A stretch of DNA of 64,000 nt, from contig CACFBG010000003.1 of NCBI GenBank assembly GCA_902564535.1, positions 51,456 through 115,455 of the forward strand. The letters are read 5' to 3'. The translations under genes were made by a program, and so were the position numbers. The DNA comes from an uncultured Prochlorococcus sp. GTDB lineage: Bacteria; Cyanobacteriota; Cyanobacteriia; PCC-6307; Cyanobiaceae. The first letter of the stretch is position 1. Each line of letters starts with the position of its first letter. Below the pieces are notes generated by a model that ran no database searches, was not told the origin of the DNA, and saw only the letters and a list, made by a program, of their open reading frames with translations. This document shows, one piece after another, positions 47,522 to 56,048 of the stretch.

Positions 47522-48289
47522 CTGAAAAATCAACACTGGCTAAATGATTTTGCAGGTGCATGGATATTTTATTCAATTTTACCTAAAATCCCCTTTATAA
47601 AAGAAAGCTTTTATCGAATAGCTAGATTTGCTCCCATCATAGGATTAATAATTAGCAGTCTTCAGAGTCTTGTATGGCTGATATTAAATAAAACTGACTG
47701 GTCATACCAAGCTAATGCTTTCTGCACAATAGCTTTTGGCATCTGGATTACTGGAGGTCTTCATATTGATGGACTTATGGATACATCTGACGGGATTGCC
47801 GCTGGGAAAGGGAAATGCCTAATGGCAATGAGAGATAGCACTATTGGAGCAAGTGGGATTATAAGTATTTTGATTGTCATCTTAATCCAAGTTGGATCTT
47901 TAATACAACTTAAAATATATGCACCTACAATATTAATGATATCAAGTTTCTTTGGAAGATTCTCTCCACTTATAGCGATAAATAATTATAACTATCTACA
48001 TTCACAAGGACTAGGATTACTTCACAAACAAAACTGGGAGGGAATTCGCAAGGAAAGCATTCCTACTTTAATATTTTTTTTAATCATAATGGCTATGATT
48101 CTTTTAGCATTAGAACCAACTATTAAATTAAAGATATTTTATTGTTTCATACTCAGTTTTTTATCAAGTTATATCACTCCAATTATACTGGGCAAGAAAT
48201 TAGATGGGCATAGTGGAGATTCTTATGGAGCATCTGTTGTGATAACCGAAACTGCTGCACTATTATTATCAGCACTAATACTAAGTTAA
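47522..48289 (+). CDS. cobS: Adenosylcobinamide-GDP ribazoletransferase (cobalamin synthase), probable CTG start
   Basis: The track begins at an internal ATG (47777), but the frame is open upstream and codes the conserved N-terminus: from CTG 47522 it reads KNQHWLNDFAGAWIFYSILP, then ARFAPIIGLIISSLQSLVWL. GGLHIDGLMDTSDGIAAGKG, RDSTIGASGIISILIVILIQ and LDGHSGDSYGASVVITETAA are CobS signatures; the DGLMDTSDG motif includes the track's first Met. The full protein is about 255 residues with multiple membrane helices. It joins adenosylcobinamide-GDP and alpha-ribazole, the last step of pseudo-B12 synthesis. Its stop overlaps the convergent kinase gene by 9 bp. Confidence 0.9.
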   Translation: MKNQHWLNDFAGAWIFYSILPKIPFIKESFYRIARFAPIIGLIISSLQSLVWLILNKTDWSYQANAFCTIAFGIWITGGLHIDGLMDTSDGIAAGKGKCLMAMRDSTIGASGIISILIVILIQVGSLIQLKIYAPTILMISSFFGRFSPLIAINNYNYLHSQGLGLLHKQNWEGIRKESIPTLIFFLIIMAMILLALEPTIKLKIFYCFILSFLSSYITPIILGKKLDGHSGDSYGASVVITETAALLLSALILS

Positions 48290-49414
48290 ATACAAGACAA
48301 ATCCATTGCCATTACCAGGTAATTTCGAATCAAAATCGCTTGGAATATCAAGTAATTCCAGAGAACCTCCCATCTCTTCTGCCAATGTCCTTGCCAACGC
48401 TAGTCCTGTTCCACTACCAGGCTTATTATCACTATTAAGTCCTCTAAATCCTTGATCAAAAATCCTTGCACGATCTTCTAAGCTAATTGGCTCTCCCTCA
48501 TCCCAAACACATAATCCTTCATCACTTAAATGAAGTCCAATTGAAGATAATTTATCACTATATATAAATGCATTCTCCAATAAATTAGCTACTATTTCTG
48601 CAATTATTCCTTCTTCTAAAGGCCGAACTTTTTCTGCCCATTGAGGCCAACGTGAAGGTCCTATCCATTGTCTACCTTGTAGTTTTGCCCTCGCAGCAGC
48701 TCTATCAATCAAAGGTTCAATTAAAGATCTAAAGTTTAAAGATGAGTTGTCTGACAAAACTGGAGGGAGTAATAACGGTGTTGGGCTCTCAGACTTGGAA
48801 GGCAATTTATCTTGGCTTAATAAATCCAATGCAGATATATATCTATTTAATTGTTCTTGTTCAATTATGAGACTTTCTACTAAATCTCGATCTTTATTAT
48901 CAGGACCAATTCGTCTAAGCAAAAGCTGGGCATATGTTCTTAAAGCTGTCAGAGGATTGCGAAGTTGATGAACCAAAAAGCCAATTTGCTCACCTTTTTG
49001 TGAGAGCTCTTCCATAAGCCTCTTTTTATCAAGCTCTAAGCCAAGGCAATGAGCCAGTGAAAAGGCAGCTGCTTGTAGACGCTGATCTAATGAATCAGAC
49101 CATGTTTCATCACTAGGAACTCTTTCAACTCTTAGAACTCCAAGCAAAATCGAACCATCTTGCAAGGGATACCATCTCCTATCTGAAGATGGTGCCCTGA
49201 GAGATGGGTCTAATTCAACTGGAGGAAATGCTTTTTCTATACTCGGCCAATGCCCTACAGCCTCTAGCGTTGGGGCCTGGTCATCTCTTGATTGAGCTAT
49301 ATAAACGACTAAAGAATCAATTTCAGACTCAAACTTAAAGCTTGTTAGCTGCTGATTAACCAAATTTAGAAACCTTTCCGATAACTGCATAGGAATGGCT
49401 TTGGGAATGGTCAC
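48281..49414 (-). CDS. Sensor histidine kinase, Hik2/CSK-like
   Basis: A 377-residue soluble histidine kinase. Residues about 10-130 form a GAF-like sensor region. The dimerisation domain contains the phospho-accepting His in IGFLVHQLRNPLTALRTYAQ (about 153). The catalytic domain has IVANLLENAFIYS (N box), LCVWDEGEPI (G1) and GSGTGLALARTLAEEMGGSL (G2). The HQLRNPLTALRT wording and absence of membrane helices resemble Hik2, the cyanobacterial relative of chloroplast sensor kinase, which reports plastoquinone redox and salt state. The family assignment is by recollection. The start is GTG at 49412 or ATG at 49390. It is orphaned; no response regulator gene is adjacent. Confidence 0.85.
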   Translation of the reverse strand: MTIPKAIPMQLSERFLNLVNQQLTSFKFESEIDSLVVYIAQSRDDQAPTLEAVGHWPSIEKAFPPVELDPSLRAPSSDRRWYPLQDGSILLGVLRVERVPSDETWSDSLDQRLQAAAFSLAHCLGLELDKKRLMEELSQKGEQIGFLVHQLRNPLTALRTYAQLLLRRIGPDNKDRDLVESLIIEQEQLNRYISALDLLSQDKLPSKSESPTPLLLPPVLSDNSSLNFRSLIEPLIDRAAARAKLQGRQWIGPSRWPQWAEKVRPLEEGIIAEIVANLLENAFIYSDKLSSIGLHLSDEGLCVWDEGEPISLEDRARIFDQGFRGLNSDNKPGSGTGLALARTLAEEMGGSLELLDIPSDFDSKLPGNGNGFVLYLT

Positions 49415-49474
49415 CTAAAAGATCGGCAGGGGCAAGTGTGGGAAAATTCAAAAAAAAGTATTAAGATGATTTTA

Positions 49475-49582
49475 TAGACCAGGAAACACCTCTCAAGTGA
49501 GGGGAAACTCAAAATCAACTCAGATGAGTTGCACTCAGTGTGCAACTAAAACTACATCAAAGATAGGTATAAAACCTTTTTT
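49475..49582 (+). ncRNA. Candidate Yfr2/Cyano-1-family small RNA
   Basis: The 345-bp gap between the kinase and DUF3155 genes contains AGGAAACACCTCTCAAGTGA followed by GGGGAAACTC: two GGAAAC elements around the stem CCTC-TCAAGT-GAGG. I recall this arrangement as the hallmark of Yfr2-type cyanobacterial RNAs. A perfect 8-bp hairpin, AGTTGCAC-TCAGT-GTGCAACT (49527-49547), follows. A short AGGT/ACCT stem with six T (about 49564-49582) may terminate it. A TATTAA at 49459-49464 could be its -10 box. The ends are estimates. No function can be given; Yfr2 RNAs are abundant and poorly understood. Confidence 0.55.
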
Positions 49583-49759
49583 AGGTGCCTTGAGTTGTTT
49601 TTGAATTAAATTTTCGTCTATGTATGGACGATCAATGTTCTTCAAGGCCTGCTGACGCTTTGACGTCTCAAAACTCGTCATTATCAGAGCGAGTTTTTTT
49701 AAGGAAGGCACATAAGCCATCCCTGATTTCCCTTTCAAACTCATTCAGGAATTTCTTCT

Positions 49760-50128
49760 ATGTCAAAAAAACGTAAGCGCATTAGCCGTAGGAGGCTTGC
49801 AGGTCAAAGAGTTCTGGCACATGTCCCTATTTTTCATATAGGAACAGGCGAACATAAGCCTGTAACTGCTGCGCGTCGTTACATCGCTGAACAAGGATTA
49901 AATTCTCCTGCGATACTGAACGTAAGAAGAAACGAACACACTACAGATCGCTTCTTTTGGGGAGAAAAAGGTTTATTTAGTGCTCAATATGCAGAAGAAA
50001 ATCATTTTCTATTCCCTTCTTTGAGAACAATAGTAGATGGTATAGGTGAAGAATATATCTTTGAAGGCCTTGAGCTTACAGCAGATGACTGGGAGGAAAT
50101 AGAAGAATATGAATATGCATTTGTTTAA
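49760..50128 (+). CDS. DUF3155-family conserved cyanobacterial protein
   Basis: A 122-residue protein beginning with a basic segment, MSKKRKRISRRRLAGQRVLA, then HVPIFHIGTGEHKPVTAARR and ending in an acidic tail (TADDWEEIEEYEYAFV). It matches my memory of DUF3155, a family restricted to cyanobacteria. No catalytic motif or membrane segment is visible; the bipolar charge suggests a nucleic-acid- or protein-binding role, which is speculation. It starts at ATG 49760 after GGAATTTCTTCT. It is downstream of the candidate small RNA on the same strand and converges with an esterase gene. Confidence 0.8.
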   Translation: MSKKRKRISRRRLAGQRVLAHVPIFHIGTGEHKPVTAARRYIAEQGLNSPAILNVRRNEHTTDRFFWGEKGLFSAQYAEENHFLFPSLRTIVDGIGEEYIFEGLELTADDWEEIEEYEYAFV

Positions 50129-50138
50129 TGCTAATAAG

Positions 50139-50744
50139 TTAATTTAACCAAGCTTTTAAAGTCAAACTAATTCTGCTCGATGCCTCAATTGGGATTTCAT
50201 GTCCCCCATTAAAGGCAAATAACTCTACAAATATATTTTGTTTGTTTAAATCATTAAACAAAGCTTCAGAAGCACTGAAGGGAACTATTTCGTCCATAGT
50301 TCCATGAGTCATAAATATTTTTGGCCTATGAGAGGGTGGACGCCAACCAGGATGAGGATAAGAACTGCATGCGATTATTCCTCCCACAGGCATTTCGCAA
50401 CAAGCCCCTAAGGCCATTGCTCCACCCTGAGAAAAGCCCAAAACAATTGTTTTGGATAAAGATATTTCTTTAGTCTCAAGAGCCTTAAGACGACTTTTTA
50501 AATTCTCAATGGCTAAAGGTACAGAAGCCCAATCAGCAGGAAATAATTTATACCACTGCCTTCCTACATTGTCTGGGTGAAGTTCAGGAGCTCTTAAAGC
50601 GACTAATTCCAATCTTTGATCAACAGAATGGATTAATTCCTCTCCTAAAGGAACTAAATCGTGAAAATCTGCTCCCCAACCATGGAGTAATACCAAGCGA
50701 AAAGAAGCTGTTTCGTCACCGAATCTTAGTAAGTCTGAATCCAT
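50139..50744 (-). CDS. Phospholipase/carboxylesterase family alpha/beta hydrolase
   Basis: A 201-residue serine hydrolase. FRLVLLHGWGADFHDLVPLG carries the oxyanion-hole region, TIVLGFSQGGAMALGACCEM the nucleophile elbow G-F-S-Q-G, and the acid and base are in THGTMDEIVPFS and NGGHEIP. This is the acyl-protein thioesterase/carboxylesterase group. The physiological substrate is unknown. The start is ATG at 50742-50744, divergent from purH by 61 bp. Confidence 0.9.
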   Translation of the reverse strand: MDSDLLRFGDETASFRLVLLHGWGADFHDLVPLGEELIHSVDQRLELVALRAPELHPDNVGRQWYKLFPADWASVPLAIENLKSRLKALETKEISLSKTIVLGFSQGGAMALGACCEMPVGGIIACSSYPHPGWRPPSHRPKIFMTHGTMDEIVPFSASEALFNDLNKQNIFVELFAFNGGHEIPIEASSRISLTLKAWLN

Positions 50745-50805
50745 GCAAGCAATTTGCCTATTAAATGCGTAAGTTAGCCATCTAAAAACATAAAGGACTT
50801 TTTAG

Positions 50806-52374
50806 ATGGCTCCATTAGCCTTATTAAGTGTTTCAAACAAAACGGGCTTAATTCCCCTTGCCAAGGCTCTTACAGAATCTTTTGGGTACCAACTCTTATC
50901 AAGTGGCGGAACTGCCAAAATTCTTGAACAACAAGGTATCGCTGTAACACGAGTTGCTAAATACACTGGCGCCCAAGAAATCCTAGGAGGAAGAGTAAAG
51001 ACCCTCCATCCTAAAATTCATGGCGGGATTTTGGCCCAAAGGCAAAATGAATCTCATATTTCAGACCTAAAAAACAATGGAATTCAAGAAATTGACTTGG
51101 TAGTAGTAAACCTATATCCATTTCTAGAGGTTATCTCCAAGAAAAATGTGACCTTAGAGAAAGGATTAGAGAATATTGATATAGGAGGACCAACCATGGT
51201 TAGAGCGGCAGCTAAAAACTATGCCGATGTATCAATACTTACCAATCCAGAACAATATGAAACATTCCTAAAAGTCCTTCAAGAAAATAAAGGAGTTGTC
51301 TCCCAAGAAGTTCGTTTTCAACTAGCTCTAGAGGCATTTGAACATACTGCTAATTATGATATTGCTATTAGTAATTGGTTGGGAGAAAGAAGTTCTTCTC
51401 AGTCATCACCTTGGCTTAAATCAATCCCAATTAAACAAAATCTAAGATATGGTGAAAACCCTCATCAAAAAGCAAGTTGGTATAGCGAACCCCATGCTGG
51501 TTGGGGTGGTGCTCGCAAAATTCAAGGAAAAGAATTAAGCACAAATAATCTGCTCGACTTAGAAGCAGCACTCTCAACAGTCAGAGAGTTTGGCTATTCA
51601 GAAAATCAAACTACCTCACAAAAAGACTTCACGCCCGCAGCAGTTGTGATTAAGCATACGAATCCCTGTGGTGTATCAATTAGCGACACACTTGAATCTG
51701 CTTTAAAAAAAGCACTCGATGCTGATAGGACAAGCGCTTTTGGAGGAATTGTTGCTTTAAATACTTTAGTTAATGAGGATGTCGCTCTAGAGTTAAAAAC
51801 CTTATTTTTAGAATGTGTTGTAGCTCCTAAATTTGACGAATCGGCCTTGAAGATCCTTTCTTCGAAGCAAAATCTAAGATTATTAGAATTAAATTCAGAA
51901 GCAATAACTAAGGCCGAAAAAAATCATATCAGGAGCATACTAGGTGGATTTTTAATTCAACAAAAAGATGAGCAACCAAATAATATTAGCGACTGGAAAG
52001 TTGTAACTAATAAAGCTCCTTCAATTCAAGAAAAACAAGACCTTGAATTTGCATGGAATATAGTTAGACATGTTAGATCTAATGCAATTGTAATTGCCAA
52101 TTCAGGACAAAGCTTAGGCATTGGAGCGGGGCAAATGAATAGAGTGGGATCAGCCCAAATAGCACTTAATGCTTCTGGAGATAAGGTAAAAGGGTCAGTA
52201 CTTGCAAGTGATGGATTCCTCCCTTTTGATGATACTGTTCGATTAGCAGCAGAACATGGAGTCAAATCCATTATTCAACCCGGAGGAAGTATTAGAGATC
52301 AAGATTCAATAAATGCTTGCAATGAATTCAATATCTCTATGATATTTACTGGCAAAAGACATTTCTTACATTAA
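50806..52374 (+). CDS. purH: Bifunctional AICAR transformylase / IMP cyclohydrolase
   Basis: A 522-residue enzyme for the last two steps of purine synthesis. The N-terminal cyclohydrolase (MGS-like) domain has [59 protein letters not shown] and [20 protein letters not shown]. The transformylase domain has [32 protein letters not shown] with the catalytic Lys-His, [10 protein letters not shown], and the C-terminal [17 protein letters not shown]. Start ATG at 50806. The stop codon lies inside an inverted repeat shared with the convergent doxX. Confidence 0.97.
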   Translation: MAPLALLSVSNKTGLIPLAKALTESFGYQLLSSGGTAKILEQQGIAVTRVAKYTGAQEILGGRVKTLHPKIHGGILAQRQNESHISDLKNNGIQEIDLVVVNLYPFLEVISKKNVTLEKGLENIDIGGPTMVRAAAKNYADVSILTNPEQYETFLKVLQENKGVVSQEVRFQLALEAFEHTANYDIAISNWLGERSSSQSSPWLKSIPIKQNLRYGENPHQKASWYSEPHAGWGGARKIQGKELSTNNLLDLEAALSTVREFGYSENQTTSQKDFTPAAVVIKHTNPCGVSISDTLESALKKALDADRTSAFGGIVALNTLVNEDVALELKTLFLECVVAPKFDESALKILSSKQNLRLLELNSEAITKAEKNHIRSILGGFLIQQKDEQPNNISDWKVVTNKAPSIQEKQDLEFAWNIVRHVRSNAIVIANSGQSLGIGAGQMNRVGSAQIALNASGDKVKGSVLASDGFLPFDDTVRLAAEHGVKSIIQPGGSIRDQDSINACNEFNISMIFTGKRHFLH

Positions 52375-52409
52375 TAAACAAATATTACTTATAATATTTG
52401 TTTATTAAT
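52370..52409. terminator. AT-rich 18-bp inverted repeat between purH and doxX
   Basis: ATTAATAAACAAATATTA pairs perfectly with TAATATTTGTTTATTAAT around CTTA. It contains the stop codons of both convergent genes (purH TAA at 52372, doxX TAA at 52405-52407). It has only one G-C pair and no clean T-run, so it is an atypical terminator; a protective 3' end stem for both mRNAs is possible. Confidence 0.5.
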
Positions 52410-52956
52410 CATTACTTTTCGGGTAATAAGTAATTTTATTTGTTTTCCTAAAAGCTGAGAGGCGTCCTGGACCAGCAAAGACAAAATATAAGAAAATACA
52501 TGCATAAATAGCTGACAATTCAAAAATATAATTATGATTCTCTACTACTGCCAAAGGGAAGCCTTCAAGGCCTGTATCAATAAGGTGAAAATATACTGCA
52601 AATGCCATAGTTGAAAACAAACCTAATGCTGCAAATCTTGGAAAAATTCCTATAGCAAGTCCTATTGGACAAATGATTTGAGTTGTCGCTGCAGCATATG
52701 TCCAAATTATCGAATCTCCAGGAAGGAATCCAAAATACTTTCCAACAACAAATTCAGAAAAGCCTTCAGGATCTTGGAATTTTTCTAAGCCATGGTGAAT
52801 CATCATTACACTCACGGCTATTCGGAGGAGGAAAATGGCCAGTTCAGCCAAAATATTCACCTCTACATCGGCAGAAGGGCCCTGAACAACCACTTCAACC
52901 TTTTGAGAACCTTTAGGTTGGGATTCTTGAGACCTTGAATTTCCAGCTTCAGGCAT
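52405..52956 (-). CDS. DoxX family membrane protein
   Basis: A 183-residue protein with a polar N-terminal 35 residues and then about four membrane helices. LLRIAVSVMMIHHGLEKFQD with the conserved H-G-x-x-K, GFSEFVVGKYFGFLPGDSII, PIGLAIGIFPRFAALGLFST and LSAIYACIFLYFVFAGPGRL are typical of DoxX. Its function is uncertain; homologues are tied to redox and sulfur metabolism in some bacteria. It starts at ATG 52954-52956 and lies downstream of ispH on the same strand with a 136-bp gap in which I see no gene. Confidence 0.88.
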   Translation of the reverse strand: MPEAGNSRSQESQPKGSQKVEVVVQGPSADVEVNILAELAIFLLRIAVSVMMIHHGLEKFQDPEGFSEFVVGKYFGFLPGDSIIWTYAAATTQIICPIGLAIGIFPRFAALGLFSTMAFAVYFHLIDTGLEGFPLAVVENHNYIFELSAIYACIFLYFVFAGPGRLSAFRKTNKITYYPKSND

Positions 52957-53092
52957 TTGAACTATTTTTTAACGCATCCATTTTAGTTCTTGAATAGAGA
53001 AGAATGTGATCTTTTTCGAAAAAAACCTACTTTTTCAATAAAAAGAGCATGCCAGAATTTACCAAAAGATTGAACTCCTACAAGGGAAAAAA

Positions 53093-54307
53093 TCAACTTG
53101 CCAGTACTGAACTATCACTAAGCTTCATGATTTTTTGAATCACATCTTCTACAACCCTATCTGGAGTAGAAGCACCAGATGTTATTCCTACAGTAACGTC
53201 ACCAGAGGGTAGAAAATTATTTTCGGTAATAATTGATTCGCCTAAAGGCATATGAGTAATAGTGTTGTCATTATCACCAATTCGTTCAGGAGTATCTATA
53301 TGAAAAGATCTAAGCCCCCTGCTAATAGCAATCTCCTGAAGATGAGTAGTGTTAGAGGAATTAAAACCACCTATAACAACAAGAAGATCTAAAGGTTCAT
53401 CTACTAAAGAAAACATTGCTCCTTGTCGTTCTTCAGTAGCATCACAAATAGTATTAAAAGCAAGAAAATGATCATTCAATTGTTGTGGGCCATATTTTTG
53501 GAGCATAGTTTTCTCAAATAAACGTCCTATTTCCTCGGTTTCGCTTTTCAACATCGTAGTTTGATTAGCAACTCCAAGACACTTAAGATCACGATCAGGA
53601 TCAAATCCTGGTGAAGAAGCTTTAGCAAATCTCCTTAAAAATTCTGTTCTATCTCCCTTACCTAAAATAAAATCTGCAACATACTTCGCTTCTTCTAAAT
53701 CTAAAACCACTAAATATGTACCGGCGAAGGAACTAGTAGCAAGTGTTTCTTCATGTTTATATTTTCCATGAATAATCGATGTAAAAGTATGTTTTTTATG
53801 CTTCTCAACTGTATGCCAAACCTTGGAAACCCATGGGCAAGTGGTATCAATAATGTGGCATCCTCTATCATGAAGTAATTGCATCTCCTGCACTGTTGCT
53901 CCAAAGGCTGGCAAGATAACTACATCTCCATCTTTCACTCCGGAAAAATCTTTTATTCCTTTCTCTTCTGAAATAAAACGAACATCCATCTTACGAAGAT
54001 GATCATTTACTGACGGGTTATGAATAATTTCATTAGTTATCCAAATCCTCTCATTTGGATAATGTTTTCTTGTTTCATAGGCCATCGCTACAGCTCTTTC
54101 TACCCCCCAACAAAATCCAAAAGCTTCTGCAAGCTTTACTTCTAATCTTCCATGTTTAAGGGAATAACCATTATCTCGTATTGAAGCAATCAAACTACTT
54201 TGATAAGCCTCTCCAAGAGCTTGAGCTCGCTTTGTAGGCGAAGCAAAACCTCGCCTGTTATAGCGATCCGATTGATGAAGAGATCGCTTAAAAGCTTGGG
54301 TATCCAT
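53093..54307 (-). CDS. ispH: 4-hydroxy-3-methylbut-2-enyl diphosphate reductase
   Basis: A 404-residue iron-sulfur enzyme ending the MEP isoprenoid pathway with IPP and DMAPP. The three cluster cysteines are in [40 protein letters not shown] and [15 protein letters not shown]. The length is typical of the long cyanobacterial/plastid form, compared with about 316 residues in E. coli. [10 protein letters not shown]-like [18 protein letters not shown] is near the C-terminus. The start ATG is at 54305-54307. It feeds carotenoid, phytol and quinone synthesis. It is separated from amt by the terminator. Confidence 0.96.
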   Translation of the reverse strand: MDTQAFKRSLHQSDRYNRRGFASPTKRAQALGEAYQSSLIASIRDNGYSLKHGRLEVKLAEAFGFCWGVERAVAMAYETRKHYPNERIWITNEIIHNPSVNDHLRKMDVRFISEEKGIKDFSGVKDGDVVILPAFGATVQEMQLLHDRGCHIIDTTCPWVSKVWHTVEKHKKHTFTSIIHGKYKHEETLATSSFAGTYLVVLDLEEAKYVADFILGKGDRTEFLRRFAKASSPGFDPDRDLKCLGVANQTTMLKSETEEIGRLFEKTMLQKYGPQQLNDHFLAFNTICDATEERQGAMFSLVDEPLDLLVVIGGFNSSNTTHLQEIAISRGLRSFHIDTPERIGDNDNTITHMPLGESIITENNFLPSGDVTVGITSGASTPDRVVEDVIQKIMKLSDSSVLAS

Positions 54308-54362
54308 TCCACAACTTTACAATGGATTAGGCATGAAATTAAATCGAAAATAAAAAAAAGAA

Positions 54363-54409
54363 CAAACAATAAAAAAGCCTGGCATAAAGCCAGGCTTTTT
54401 TATTGTTTG
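54363..54409 (-). terminator. Rho-independent terminator of amt
   Basis: A perfect 21-bp inverted repeat with loop ATAAA: CAAACAATAAAAAAGCCTGGC and its complement. The GCCTGGC core is flanked by A6/T6, so it works as a strong terminator for amt on the minus strand. It begins 11 bp after the amt stop and lies between amt and ispH. Confidence 0.92.
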
Positions 54410-54419
54410 CAATGAAAAT

Positions 54420-55883
54420 TTAATTGCCTGATGAAGCAAAGTCAGGATAAGCCTCCATTCCATGCTCACCTATATCAAGCCCAGAGATTTCCTCTGATTC
54501 AGTAACTCGAATACCTCCAAAGAAAGTACCAATAACTTTCCAGGCAATAAAACAAGTAACTACAGTCCAAATTGCATAAGCTGCACATCCCACAAACTGA
54601 ATCCTTAGCTGATCAAAAAGACCTCCAGTGAAAAGTCCTATCCCAGCTCCAGAACCTTGAATGTCATAACCCCATAGACCAATAACTAATGTTCCCCAAA
54701 TACCACATACTCCATGAACTGAAAAAGCCCCAACTGGATCATCAATACCTAATGAATCAAGGGCAGAAACTGCAAAAACAACAATTACTCCACCAACCAA
54801 ACCTGCAAGCCAAGATCCAGACATGGTTAAATTGGCACAACCTGCAGTAATACTTACCAAACCTGCAAGTATTCCATTGATTATCATCGTTAAATCAGGC
54901 TTACCTGAAGTAATTGTTGAAATAATAGTTGCTCCTATTGCACCACCAGCTGCCGCAAGTGTTGTTGTAACGGCAACGTAGGGGACCCATTGATCCATTG
55001 CCAACTGAGAGCCAGGATTAAATCCATACCAACCAATCCACAAAATCAATGCACCAAGAGTTGCAATTGCCATGTTATGACCAGGCATTGCTTGAGCTTT
55101 TCCATCTACAAATTTGCCAATACGAGGTCCCAAAAGCATTGCACCAACTAATCCAGCCCAAGCTCCAACTGAGTGAACAATTGAAGAACCTGCAAAATCT
55201 ATAAAGCCAGCTTCACTAAGCCAGCCTCCATTCCATTGCCAGCTACCAGAAATAGGATAAATAAATGCAGTTAAGATCAATGAGAAAACTACAAATTCTC
55301 CGAATTTGACCCTTTCAGCTACAAGTCCAGAAACAATAGTTGCAGCGGTACCTGCGAAAGCGGCTTGAAAAAGGAAGTCAACTGTAGGGACAAGACCACC
55401 TTCACTTATGACTTCTGGAGTAACAGTTGGATCAAAGAAAAGACCACTGAAGAACAACCATCCAGCAGCTATTGGGTCTCCATACATTATTGAGTAACCA
55501 ACAAACCAATATGCAGTCACTGCAAGAGCAAAAACAAAAAGGTTCTTTGCCAAAATATTTACAGCATTTTTCTGTCTACACATCCCGGCCTCAACCATTG
55601 CAAATCCTGCATTCATAAAGATGACAAGAATTGTTGCTACTAAAAGCCAAAGATTATTCGCTAAAAAAGCAGCATTCAATTCAGGCATCTCAGCAGCATG
55701 AGCCGAGAGATTGAATAGACCCAGTCCCATCAATGCAAGTGGAACACAAGCAAACCACATTAATGATTTTCGAGAACTCAATCCCCGAATATTCTTGAGA
55801 AGAAGGGCTGGCCCATTCAAAAGGCTGGCATCTTGTAGCCGTGATTTCCTCCGTTTAGGAGGAGAGTGCATAGCAATGGTCAT
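54420..55883 (-). CDS. amt: Ammonium transporter
   Basis: A 487-residue Amt/MEP/Rh channel of the plasma membrane. About eleven helices follow a signal-like N-terminus (KSLMWFACVPLALMGLGLFN). It has VMFMNAGFAMVEAGMCRQKN-like FMNAGFAMVEAGMCRQKN, FAGSSIVHSVGAWAGLVGAM with the first pore His, HNMAIATLGALILWIGWYGF and VGAFSVHGVCGIWGTLVIGL with the second. It brings in ammonium, the main nitrogen source of Prochlorococcus. Its upstream region carries an NtcA box and a possible -10 element; a strong terminator follows. Start ATG at 55881-55883. Confidence 0.97.
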   Translation of the reverse strand: MTIAMHSPPKRRKSRLQDASLLNGPALLLKNIRGLSSRKSLMWFACVPLALMGLGLFNLSAHAAEMPELNAAFLANNLWLLVATILVIFMNAGFAMVEAGMCRQKNAVNILAKNLFVFALAVTAYWFVGYSIMYGDPIAAGWLFFSGLFFDPTVTPEVISEGGLVPTVDFLFQAAFAGTAATIVSGLVAERVKFGEFVVFSLILTAFIYPISGSWQWNGGWLSEAGFIDFAGSSIVHSVGAWAGLVGAMLLGPRIGKFVDGKAQAMPGHNMAIATLGALILWIGWYGFNPGSQLAMDQWVPYVAVTTTLAAAGGAIGATIISTITSGKPDLTMIINGILAGLVSITAGCANLTMSGSWLAGLVGGVIVVFAVSALDSLGIDDPVGAFSVHGVCGIWGTLVIGLWGYDIQGSGAGIGLFTGGLFDQLRIQFVGCAAYAIWTVVTCFIAWKVIGTFFGGIRVTESEEISGLDIGEHGMEAYPDFASSGN

Positions 55884-55902
55884 AGAAATAAAATCTAATT
55901 TT

Positions 55903-55926
55903 TGAACTAATTAAAAAATTAGTTCA
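55903..55926 (-). repeat. 10-bp inverted repeat in the amt leader
   Basis: TGAACTAATT and AATTAGTTCA are perfect complements around AAAA, 20-43 bp upstream of the amt ATG and downstream of the presumed start of transcription. It would form a hairpin in the 5' untranslated mRNA. Confidence 0.5.
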
Positions 55927-55971
55927 TAGCTATACAAATTTGGTCTAATAGAAAGAAGTACTAAGTCGCAA

Positions 55972-56010
55972 AAGATACAGAATTCAGAATTTTTCGGTAT
56001 CTATGACTAC
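55972..56010 (-). promoter_or_regulatory. NtcA-activated promoter of amt
   Basis: GTA-TCTATGAC-TAC at 55997-56010 matches the NtcA consensus GTA-N8-TAC exactly. On the minus strand, 19 nt further toward amt, TATCTT (55977-55972) fits the TA-N3-T -10 box; known NtcA promoters have about 20-24 nt here. The site lies about 115-130 bp upstream of the amt start codon, where NtcA activation under nitrogen shortage is expected. Confidence 0.75.
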
Positions 56011-56048
56011 CTAATTAAACTCTATAGATTCTGACTTTAAATTCCAAA

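Noticed and set aside
47777-48289. cobS starting at the internal ATG
   Set aside because: The frame upstream encodes conserved CobS sequence and a Shine-Dalgarno; the internal ATG sits inside the DGLMDTSDG motif.
49535-49744. 69-aa minus-strand ORF before the DUF3155 gene
   Set aside because: No recognisable family, its stop lies in a perfect hairpin, and the interval overlaps the candidate Yfr2-like RNA; its start is only 15 bp from the divergent DUF3155 ATG.
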